DNA of 64,000 nt from Combretum micranthum (taxonomy: Eukaryota > Streptophyta > Magnoliopsida > Myrtales > Combretaceae): the NCBI GenBank assembly GCA_024138025.1, contig JAMXBD010000581.1, forward strand, positions 124,001-188,000, in the 5' to 3' direction. The notes under the pieces are model-generated. The model searched no databases and was not told the DNA's origin. It saw nothing but the letters and a program-made list of their open reading frames with translations. Numbering within the stretch: position 1 is the stretch's first letter; the number at the start of each line of letters is the position of its first letter. A program made the translations under genes and the position numbers. This document shows positions 12,903-23,891 of this stretch, piece after piece.

Positions 12903-14739
12903 TTACAAGCTTACCCAACTTTGGTTGAAGCTTATTAAATATGCAACTTAATTATATGTAAATGAAACAATCAAAATGTTAATTTGAAGTAATCTCCCAT
13001 CCTGGTATCATGCTTAATTTAGTTGCATTGGCAATGTAACTATGAGATATATTCGGACGATTTGAGTCTAAAGAAACAATTAATCATAATTTCCCTTTTT
13101 TATGTCATTACAAAGAGAAAAAAAAATTTAAACATTAAACTTGATCAATTCAATTTGCGAGACCAGTGTTAATACTATTAGGATACAGGAGTATTAGTAT
13201 AATTAATCATAATTTTAGAGCACCTATCTACTAGGCTGATTGACAAATAATTGGCAAGTTACTTGTTTTTGGTACCTCTTTTATGACGATTTGGTATTAA
13301 GCAATATAGAGTGTTTCTACTACATGAAAAATGTTTTTCCAAATATAAAAATATAAGTGGATTTTAGAGTTAAGTGGTGATGAAAAGCCACTATCATTAG
13401 GGGTAAAAAAATAAAAACCATGTGAAATGCTAATAGAAGATGAGGGAAATATTTTCCATTGATATTTATCCTTAAGGTAACCACTACCATTAGGTTAAAA
13501 ACCAGTAGTAATCAAAACCTCTCGGAAAACCATGGCAACATTGGAAAATCTTAAGAAATTTGATTGTAATAGATACTGAAGAAAAAAAGTACAGAAAATG
13601 CTTTTTCAACAACTGACACGCTTATACTAGAACTAATGCCCCCAATTCGTGACTTCTTTGTCGATAGAGTTACCTCTATAATTGACACTTCTATACAATT
13701 TCCAAGTTATTGTGACGCTAAGGAAAGCTTGGGACCATAGAGTCCAACGCTTGAACAAGAAAACCAGATGTTGCCATTATAGACATAGGACCACCAAATA
13801 CAAGAAGAAAGTACTTGTCCTATACTATAACTAAAAAGTTCACAGTATTGGGGTGGGATGTTCATTACTATATGTTTGACTCCACTACATATTAAGGTGG
13901 AAGCAATGCAAAGCAATGTGGGTTATCCCCCATAGAAGATAATCGATCATATTTCACTATTCGAAAAGACTCTAGTGAAACTTTTTTTTTTTTCTCAAGA
14001 CTCTAGTGAAACTTATGTATCACGTAAATTGATTAATAATGTATAAGTATCAATAAAATTTTAATATCTAAATTCATTTTTAAAAGTTACTTGCTATTAC
14101 TACTATTTATCAAAATAATATTGATATTTATCCATCAATCATTTGAATGTATAATGTATTAGTACTAAGGTAGTGGAGATCAGCATCAACTTGTCATGTT
14201 GGACCACCTATAAAGAGAATTGCTTGATGGATATAGTCACCAGCTAAATTTGCAAATGGCATCATTCAAGAAACTATCTACTTGCAACTCGTCGACGGCG
14301 AAATAAATGGGACTTAGGTTGATGAAACCTAGGTTGTCCATATCGGATTTTCTTGTAGAATCGCGCTGCCTGATCTCCAAAATAAGAAAAGTTGTTTAAT
14401 TTTGTTGCGACAATCCGTGTGGCCAAACTTTAAAAGAATATTCAACCAGCACACAAAATTAGTTTAAAGGATCGGATGTGGGTTCATGAGCTCAAATAAG
14501 GCGAACCCCATGAATTTATAACTGTAGGAATCCCAAGAAAGGTCATAAAATCAGAGCAATCACCAATGAGGATTCCTGAGTCAGAAAAATGTCGAATCTA
14601 GAGAGTACACATCGAGCGGCTACAAATTTGAATTTATGAAACAAGTTTTGGTGCAGGGTATTCGTTGCAATGTATGACATTGGAGTGGATTTGTCTCAAG
14701 TAAACCATCCGTAGTTCACAAATAGGAGAGCTATAAATG

Positions 14740-15610
14740 ATTAAAATAGGTTTATAAACTACTTGACTCTGATTTGATTTTTATTCATGTTCACTTGAGA
14801 ATGGTTTAATTAAGCTGTAATCTAAACTCGAGAATCACTCAAATAGTTTATCTAGCTGAGTTCGAATTTTATAATGTTTAGCTTGGTTAGCTCATAAACT
14901 TAATCAAGCTCAACTTAACTATAATTATTAATCAAGTTTAAGTGATGTTTGGACATTGTTTGGATCATCTCATTTTTTCCCATTTGGTATCTCTTCTCAA
15001 GTGGATGTGTTTGTTAAAAAAAAAAAATGCTAGATGAAACTAAAAATACTTATGTATCCCTCTTTTAAAATTAAAAATCTAATAAATCCCTATAAAATTA
15101 GACTTATTTGTGTTTACTTTGTTCATTTTTATAAAATACAAAAAGAAAAAAAAATCTTTTCCAATGTATAAAATATATTTTATAAACCTATCTATATGTA
15201 TATTTTAAAGTATATAAATTCTTAATTTTCACTCCCCATTCATATCTATGCCATAATTATGAAATGAAAACAAGGAAGACATACATAAAATAATTTCATA
15301 AAGATCAAACTTCAAATAGATATTATGTATATATATATATGATACAAATTAGATAAAAACAAAATACATATAAGATTTACATTGAAAAAAAAAAAAAAAA
15401 CTACACAAACATACCTTAATTAGAATTGAAAATATTTTTTATAAATTGAGAATTAACCAATCTTAACTGAGTTGATTTTAAATTTCTTCATTAAAATTTT
15501 GAGTTGAATTTAAGCTTAATTTGAGTTTAGAAATTTTAGTTCACTTAAGCTAGAGATTGAATTTAGCATTGTGGCGACTTGACTTGAATGATTCACAACT
15601 CTAAGCTTAA
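14740..15610. repeat. Diverged dispersed repeat with GAGTT / AAGTTTAAG words
   Basis: This interval is richer in words such as CAAGTTTAAG, GAGTTCGAATTT, TTGAGTTGAATTTAAGC and GACTTGACTTGAATG than its surroundings, and shares them with 8330-8710 and, more weakly, 26820-26920. It separates the end of the well-aligned part of copy A from copy B. No protein homology was recognised; it is probably an old non-autonomous element. Boundaries are soft. Confidence 0.35.
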
Positions 15611-15931
15611 AAGTAGTAGAAAAAGAATACTTTTCCAACTTAAAGAGAAGTTGGATATAATATAAATATGAAATCTTTAGAATTTTCCTTAAATTTTATT
15701 TGAGTGCATCGTAAACATTTAATGTACTTTTATCTGAAAACATTTCATATAAATATTGCTATTGCCTATCCTAAATTTCTAAGTTCCTTAAAGTTGGTTT
15801 AAATTTGCAACATACAAACAAAAGAATCACAAACAAAGAAACAAATGTCCATAAGTTGTTTACAATTTTAATGAAAGATAAAGTAGCTTGTGGACAATGT
15901 TTAGTAATCTATAACATAAGAATAAAGTTTT

Positions 15932-17720
15932 TGTAATGTTCTAATTTGAAGGTATTACAACTCGCCACGTGACCTCACTAGATAAGAACATACTAAGGCT
16001 ATTAATATACTAAACCATAAATTGAGCATATGACATCAAATTCTCATAAAAAGGATACCTGTTTAAAGACAATTCATAATAATCAAAACTTCTGAATAAC
16101 TTAGTTGGCATAAACCAAAGCCAACATAATTCAAACTTAAATATTGTAAAAAAAACTCATAAAACTTTAGATTTATAAAAACATTTAAAACTTCTTAAAA
16201 TATTCAACTATGTCTATCTCCAAACCAGAATATCTAAACATCGGTAAGAAAGTCAAATCCACTATCGTTTTCTCCATAGTCTACATAGACATAATAGCCC
16301 AACAGATAAAAAACTAGTGGGTCATCACCTATTCCTGAAAAATAGAAAGGAATGAACACAAAGGCCCACCATGTCATATCACAAACACATGCACATGAAC
16401 ATGTATGATGCAATTTTACATACAACCTAAGAACTAATGCAGCAAACACAGATTTTTATCTTTGATTAGCCAACAAACAACACAGTTTAAAACTGTTTTC
16501 AACTCGTCCTAAACCTAGAGTAACTCATGACTCCATGACAACAAGTTTTATATATAAAATACGTTGATACATATATATAGGCATTAGGTACCCTCACACA
16601 CCCTAGGTACCATACTCGTACCACTTCTAGACTACCGGAATCATTTTTGTGCGTGACTTTACTCGGGACAATAACATACACAAATCATCAGGGTGTTGTT
16701 CTAGTAATAATGGTACTTCCGATCTACTAAACCAAGCTAAAGACAAGCAGCAAATCAATTTAAAAGCCATATAGAATTAGATTCATTTGTAAATTCTAAA
16801 TCTATAATCACAAGCAGCAAACAAGATAAAGTCGAACCTAAATCAACTTTAGGAACAAAAACCCTAATTTTAAAAAACACCTTATCACATAAGAAAAACT
16901 ATTTCAAAACATATTTTCATAAGGTAAACCTAATCCCATCATCATCTAAAACCCTAATCTCAAAAGAATTATCAAACCTTTGAATCATACACACCTTTCT
17001 CCTTAAGATTGTAGAACCACAAAATTCTCAAACACTAAGAATTAAGGTTTTTCTCCAAATCTCTCCAAGAACTTGATTCCCTTCAATATAATTAAAGAAA
17101 TTCAAAAAGGATTTCACTTTTAAATCACCAAAAAAATTAAAAAGGATCAACCTTGCTTGTTTTCTGGATTTTTCTTCCTCTTTGATTGTAGAACATGCAA
17201 TCTCCAATAAGAACTTAAGATTATCTCCAAGACTCCTTTAAGATTAGCTACTTAGATCTTGAATCTTAGTCCTCCTTGAAGCAAGATCACTTCTGATAGA
17301 CTTCTTAGGATCTCCAAAAGATTGAGAGAGAGGTTTTTTAGAGTTCTAAGCTTAAGAAATGTTTAGAGGAGAAGGAATGAGGTAAGGGTAATAAAGAAAA
17401 CATGGATAACCTTTCAATTTCCATGTAGGAAAGGTTGGTGGCCTAAACACATAAGCTGGCGGCCTAAACACTCAAAGACGATTCTATGGACGTAAAGGCT
17501 GGCCCAATGCCGATGGCATATAAGGCCAAGGCCGGCAACGTAGCGATAAAGGCCAACAGTTTTCCTAAGCGGCTTTGAATTTTCTTCTTGTCTTCAATCA
17601 CGTGTCTACCATTTAACATCATATATACATATATATATTAGGATGGATCATAAAACTCTCTTATTTTTCAACAAATGATGCTTTTGTCCTTCATTATAAA
17701 TTATCTATCTTTATATTACA
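15932..17720 (-). mobile_element. Solo LTR of the Ty3-gypsy family seen at 40584-54017
   Basis: The sequence starts TGTAATGTTC and ends TTATATTACA, giving perfect TGTAAT/ATTACA termini. It is flanked by GTTTT at 15927-15931 and 17721-17725, a 5-bp target-site duplication. It is similar along its length to the LTRs at 40584-42430 and 47229-54017: the CACGTGACCTCACT region, the GAGTAACTCATGACTCC block, the 'CTACCGGAA' block and the GGCGGCCTAA patch near the end. Length is 1789 bp, against 1847 and about 1799 bp for those two. No internal sequence is present, so it is most simply a product of LTR-LTR recombination. Orientation is inferred from the full element. Confidence 0.9.
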
Positions 17721-19816
17721 GTTTTTATTTGTAAATATGGGGTTTTGTATCCTTTTGTTTTTTGAAAAGTATATCCCATATCTAGGAGATTTGGTTCAAT
17801 TTTCCTATTTATTTTGGTTTGTTTTATAAATCAACCAAAAAATTTCCATTTAGTCTACTTTGAAAACATTTTCAAACAAAATCAAATTGTAAATGTGTGT
17901 ATGTATATTAAGGAAACATTCCAATAAGCTCAAGATATTATAAAGATATTTCAAATTGAAAACTTAATATTTGCATCTCCAAAGTATGTGCAATAGCAAA
18001 GACATCATAAATAGTAGGTATATATTATATTGGCCTTTTAAGATCTCTTTCTCTTGAGAACCTTTTCACATTACGCAAGTCCTTCATTTTAGGATCCCTA
18101 AATATCATTTAATACATTTAATATTATATATTTAGTTTTTATTGGTTTGTTTTGATATTTGTCAAAAATTCAAAATTTAAAACAGTTCTCTTTTTTTTTT
18201 TATTCTTTATAAAGGAACTTAGATTCTATAATGATTTTACTTCAATGGTAAAGAACTGCAAAAAGTAAGGTCATTGGCATATGGAATTTTGTTAGTAACC
18301 TCCATTGTACATGTCATAAATGAATCATGAGTAAATGCTTTTACTTAGTAGTTAGATGATTAAATTGGGGAAAAAAAACTCATTTATTTAGGTTGATTTG
18401 TGACAAACAATCGGTTTGTGAGTTTTATTTTCTATATGAAACTAGAGTTGTTTTTCTAGATCAATCATTTTCTATTGGATTAATGATATATATTAGATTT
18501 GTAAAGTGTTCAATGTGAAATTAGGTTTTGAGCTTAGTAATTACTTAGATTTGACTCTCTATGTTAAATTGACAAGGTCCAAAGTGTCGAGCCCAGTTAT
18601 TTTGGGATGATCAAGCATGGTGGGTATAGAGTAAGGTCTATTGAACTTGTTTGCCTATCATTCAACATTTCTTAATAAGGCTCATGAAGAAGCCTTAATA
18701 GGCTTAGGTCTATAAAGGAGCTCACTTTGAGATTTGTTATAAAAAGGGACTTACCTTGGCCATTATTTGTTCACATGATTTGACGAACAATATTGATGAC
18801 TAAAATCTATAAATAACCTTAATCTCTCGTCATTTGAAGAGGTTGAAATTCTAAGCCTAAGTTGTTGTGTTACTAGAAATTTGTCTCAACTCTACATCAA
18901 ATCAACTGAGGTCTAACTCTTCATAGTTCCCTCACCTATTAGACATGCGTTTCAACAAGTTGAGATTATCTATTCTTCCTCCCTATTCGATTCTCTCTTA
19001 ATCATCTCTCACATGTTGCATCTTTCAGGCCATGAATAATACAATTTGTACACAACAAACATGGTTCCATTTAAACTCATGCACTTATAGATTTTTTAAT
19101 GTAGTCCGCTTTCTTTAAAAAAAAAATGCAAGTCCAAAAATCCATGTCAACTACATGCATGGATATTATACTTTGTATTTATATATTTACCATTTAAGTA
19201 ATCTTCATCTTAATCAAGAATACAATTATTAAGCTGATTTTTTTTTTTTTTTTATGTTTGATATATCCATATAAATCTAAAGTTTTTATAAAAGATGTCT
19301 TGATGTTTTTTTTTTTTTCTTTTGGGAGAAAAACATATTTATCATTTAATTTGGTTTATTATCTAGTCTTAGCTAGGTTTCATGGGCTACCATGTTGATC
19401 TATCTTTGTTTCAAGTTCATATCACTTACATATGCTACAACATATATTTTGACAACCACATACGAGGTTGGAACTAAGATGCCCCGAGTTCCTTTCAAAT
19501 GAGTTCAAACCTACACCCACATGATATTAGAGTTAAGCGTAAATATAAGAAGTTTTACATGTTCATGCATCATGCTGGTGTTTATTGCTCACTAAAGTTT
19601 TCGTGAAGAAGATGCTTATATATGTAATCTCATAAAACATAATTATTACCCTGTAGCATATTTCTTAATCCTACAAATGCTTCTCAAATAGACAACGAGT
19701 TAAGTTGAATATTCTTTGCAATCTCGCACATTCTTGAGAGCTATTATAGGCATGTGATAATGATAACCAAAAAGGTTACTTGATGAATACCTTTGAAGTA
19801 CCCTAATAATAATAAT

Positions 19817-22800
19817 TGTAAGGACTTGACTTATCCTATACCAAAATTTCAGGTAAGTCAAATTCTCCGGCCACATATAATGCCTTAAGTATTACACACA
19901 TGAGCCTTTTTAAAGGATTTGTTTATATTGAACATTGCTAACCAATTTGAATTTCTAAAATCATATAATTACATTGATTTGAGACGGAAAAAACGATCTA
20001 AATAAAAACATTTCTAGCTTTCTCTCACACAAATGGAAGAACTTTCACTTAAACAAAGCTTTAAAAGCTTATTACAAAACATGGGCTTCTCAACTAAACC
20101 CTTAAAGAAAAACAACATATTTAAAAGATAAATCCAGTTCTTCAAACAAAATTAAACAATACAAAAAACCCAACGCCCTGATTCAATTTACTTTTCCTCT
20201 TATGTCTCCAAGATCGCCTATATCCAAGTCATTTATCATCATTCATCGTCAATCATCATTATCGCAATACCTAGAAAGAAGATAACAACAATAATAATGA
20301 GTCGAAAACCTAGTACATTGTAACACAATCACACAAGAAGTGATACACGAACTTAACTAAATGCAATACAGTAACGATAATTTATTATCTTTAATTTAAG
20401 GTAAATAAATGAACACTGAAGTACTCACACTACGAAAGAATCTTGGGAAACGTAGTCCTGGGTAACACCAATTGCTTAGGAGTTGATATAAGCAGCCCAA
20501 ATACTTATATCTCCTACATAAAATTACAAGAAAATAGCTTCATCTAAGGTTTACAGTCGTTACACAACTCTACTCACCTTAATCCATAATATTAGTTAGT
20601 TCAACTAATCCCATAAATGTGAATTAAAACATGTTACTTTACCCTGAGCCTAAGTAGATGTTACCAATACGATTTGTCCCATTAGTTACTCGTCAAGCCA
20701 CTTATGAATGCCATTGCATCATGATAGACGTAGCCTAAGCATCTAACTACCGTGCCCCCTCAGGATAAGGTCGTTGCTCCGCAGACTGGATTCAACTGCA
20801 CAAGCACTAGCAACACTCAATTATAAAGGCCATCTATAAGTTTTAGTTCATTACGAATGCCTATCTTAAAAACAATAAGCATGTCACTGCACACCTTCTA
20901 TATATGAAATCCAGACAGAGACTCAGACGTTATCTTAAAAGGTAAACCAGATATCCATATCTGTTTTAAGAAATTAAATTAATTATCTATTACATCAAAC
21001 TTGTATTAAAACCTTATTTGATTCGACACTAAGTAGGAACTCCACCATGGCTGCAAGATTTGCCCTATCAAAATATGAACAGTTCTCCATTGTCTGTCAA
21101 AATATTTCTTTTTACTTTGTTTATACTATTTTATTACAACAACTTCATCAAAACATTTATTTAAAAAAAAAAACATTCTTTTACCAAACAAGCATACATT
21201 TGAAACAACATAGTCCCTATGTTATTCATGGTTTATCTAAAGTCATTAACTAAAGCCAATTGTTAGCTATTAAGCTTATTTTAACTTAACTCAGCTAAAT
21301 TGATCAGAGCCAATCATTTAATTCAATTACTAAGCGAAGGTGATTAAACTTAATCAATCTAATTCATTTTAACTTACTATAACTTATTAAGTCAGGTTGA
21401 ACTTAAGTTTATTATCTGAGTTCATTTTATATCTAACTTCTATATTTAATCGAATTATTTATTTAAATTTATAAATTCACTAAACTCACGTTTAAATATA
21501 TCATTTAACTAATATAATATATCAACCATCATTCTTCTACTTCATTTTATTTTATTTTATTTTTATTTTTGAACAGCACCTAAGGATAGATCACGCCCAT
21601 GATGGAGGACATGATTGTCTTCACTTGCTTTATCACGCTCCTGATGGAAGCCGTAATCACCAATATGGGCCTTGTCATGCCTATAACAAGGAGATAATTC
21701 CCATTGTCACGGTTGTGATCTAGGCTATTTCCCTTGAAAATTCTTACTAGAGGAAATCATGCCTTTTGTAATGACTGTGATCTAGGCCGTGATGTTCATC
21801 ACTTGCAAAATACGCCCATTATCATGCTTTATCTTTTGATCAGAAGAGATCATGGTGCTTATCATGCTCATGATCTTCCTTGATTTCATTTTCACTTGCA
21901 TCACGGGTCGTATCACTCCCGTGATAAATAGGGGGAACATGTTACATCTTTCCTTTTAACTACTTGTCTTCTACACTAATTTTAACTACTTGTCTTCAAC
22001 ATACATCAACAACAACAATTTTTAATCGGCATAAACATCTATAATCTTGTCTTATAAGCATTTCTGTATACATATCTACATCATACTCCTTCATCTCACT
22101 TTATCAAATACTTAGCCTCCATAACATGCACATATTTAGGTTTTTAGCAAACATGGTCATATATCATTAATCTATCAATATTATTACAAGTTCTACATAT
22201 ATTTAGTTCCAACATTTGCAAACATAAACAATGATCAAAACAAGATAATAGCAAACTTACATATTTGACATGGATAAGTTACTTGATATCTCTATTACTA
22301 CTTCTCATAAGCTCTTGGAGTTGTTTCTTGCATTATTGCTATCCTCTATCTAGTTTTCTATCTTTGATTTCTTCTATAGATTTGTTGAATTTGAGATTTA
22401 GGGTTTTGATAAAGGAGTGAAGAAGAAGGAGAAAGAAAAAGAAACTAAAGGAAGAAAGAAAAGAAGAGGAAAAAAGTAGCAAAAATGACAAAGAATAGGA
22501 AAAGAAATAAAGATTATATATATAAAGAATTAGGAGATATTTTAGGGTAAAAGTATTAGGTGTAAAACTTTCATATCGATATCTTTAATTTTGAAAGTGT
22601 TTAAGAAATAATTTGAGGATCAATATGTTAGAAATAAGGAACTTGAGATAGAGGTTTGATTTAGGAGATTGGTTTATATCAAATTGATATTTAACTTGAG
22701 CTTAGGCTCGAGATATGATATTTTTAGGAAAGCCGTTGATTTCAAAATTGGTAGGGATTAAGGATATGAGATGTGCCAAAGTTTAGCGATTTAAGGATCC

Positions 22801-22983
22801 ACTAAACATTTACACAACATGTTTAGGGGTTTAAGAGTTTAAAATCTCAAATTTCTACTTAATTCTATTTACTTAATTAATTTCATTGATTTATCTAATC
22901 ATAATTCATTGTCTATTTTTTTTTGCATCAGTTAAACTATCTAAATCCAATTTCCAACTTAGGTGAAAGTTTGGGATATTTCA
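19817..22983 (-). mobile_element. Solo LTR, second gypsy-type family, 3.17 kb
   Basis: It begins TGTAAGGACTTG and ends GGGATATTTCA, the canonical TG...CA. ATAAT at 19812-19816 and 22984-22988 forms a 5-bp target duplication inside an AAT-rich tract. It is related to the LTR-like sequence at 58517-63274 and, more distantly, to the LTR at about 32210-33735: shared TTTAAAAGATAAATCCAGT, CTTAATCCATAATAT, and the ending GGATATTTCA. Short frames inside, such as one at 21047-21253, show no family resemblance. No internal domain is present, so it is a solo LTR. Orientation follows the 32-36 kb remnant, where the same LTR lies 3' of minus-strand pol. Confidence 0.88.
21590..21930. repeat. Palindrome-rich repeat patch inside the second-family solo LTR
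   Basis: A cluster of imperfect palindromic units built on ATCACG(C)CCATGAT, ATCACGCTCCTGAT and TCATGCTCATGATC, about 30-60 bp apart. It is more GC-rich than the rest of the LTR. The equivalent position in the LTR at 58517-63274 holds a repeat patch with a different unit (see 61845-62335). Confidence 0.6.
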
Positions 22984-23030
22984 ATAATAATAATAATAAT
23001 CACCTACAAAATAGGAGTAGTAGCGTGTAG

Positions 23031-23891
23031 TAGACATCATCATGGGTCGGTTCCGAACCGGGAACCGACCTGACCCGTCACCGGCGGTTCCTGAACCGGG
23101 AACCGACCCGGCAATGACGGGTCTGAACCGGTAAAGGACCCGTCGGTTCTGACGGGTCCTTACGGTTCCATCCCTAAAAACCGTATGACCCGGCGGTTTT
23201 GGAACCGTCGATTCAAGAACCGGCAGAACCGGCGGTTCTACACCATAGAAATTATAAAAAAAAAGTAAGAAAAAAAGAAGAGAAAATTATAAAAAATTGT
23301 AATTATAAAATAAATATTTAAAACTATTTTTGCATAAATAATAAAAAATATATTTCCTATTCACAATATTTAATGTGTTATTATTAACAACATAAGTAAT
23401 AATTACATTTGAAATCATATATTGTTAAATTTATGTAGACTTCTAATCAAAGTAGACTTTCTTTCTTAACAATGTGTGATTCATTTTTTGTTATTGAGAA
23501 TTATTTATATCTTTGAATATTTTATAGTGTCGCATTGCTAATATAACAACTAAAAAAGTGCAAGTGATTGTATATAAATAAATACATAATTATAAAATTT
23601 CTTTTAACTAATACCATGAACAATTATTATTAGGCTCAATGTTATTTCAAGTTAAAAATTTATTTTGTATTTTTTCTTAGTTAAATTAAGTAAATTATTT
23701 AATTGATTTTTACTTTTTTCATGGTTCCCGGTTCCTCTAGAACTGGAACCGAACCGTGAGAACCGGCGGTTCCTAAGAACCGGGAACCGGATCGGCTCCC
23801 ACCGGTCCGGTTCTGGTTCCACCACTTTTGGAACCGGGAACCGACGGTTCGGGTCAGGTTCCAGACCCGAACCGGACCGTGACGATGTCTA
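23031..23891. mobile_element. Non-autonomous hAT-type element with GC-rich ends
   Basis: Perfect 8-bp target duplications GCGTGTAG at 23023-23030 and 23892-23899 bracket inverted ends TAGACATCATCATGG / TAGACATCGTCACGG (reverse complement of the right end). An 8-bp duplication is the hallmark of the hAT superfamily. Both subterminal regions (about 23044-23245 and 23720-23880) are dense in short GGTTCC / GGAACC / CGGTTC words in both orientations, strikingly GC-rich for this window. The central 470 bp is AT-rich and non-coding. No transposase is encoded, so it must be mobilised in trans. A degenerate relative lies at 9850-10575. Confidence 0.9.

Larger units (their letters stand above)
9690..15770. 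repeat. Tandem segmental duplication, copy A
   Basis: Long stretches here recur in the same order in copy B. Examples: 9730-9840 with 15790-15890 (CTTAAAGTTGGTTTAAA, then GTAGCTTGT); 10605-10750 with 17725-17870 (AATATGGGGTTTTGTATCC); 11440-12050 with 19330-19810 (AAGCGTAAATATAAGAAGTT); 12660-12790 with 25010-25140; and 13720-14760 with 25970-26740 (TTGGGACCATAGA, ATAGGACCACCAAATA). Identity by eye is moderate, perhaps 75-85% in the better blocks. I see no conserved reading frame common to both copies. Edges are approximate and come from where the match fades. Confidence 0.75.

Noticed and set aside
13707..13916. 69-codon minus-strand frame partly repeated in duplication copy B (about 25975-26120)
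   Set aside because: The frame in copy B is interrupted by stops, and the similarity is explained by the segmental duplication. There is no sign of protein-level constraint.
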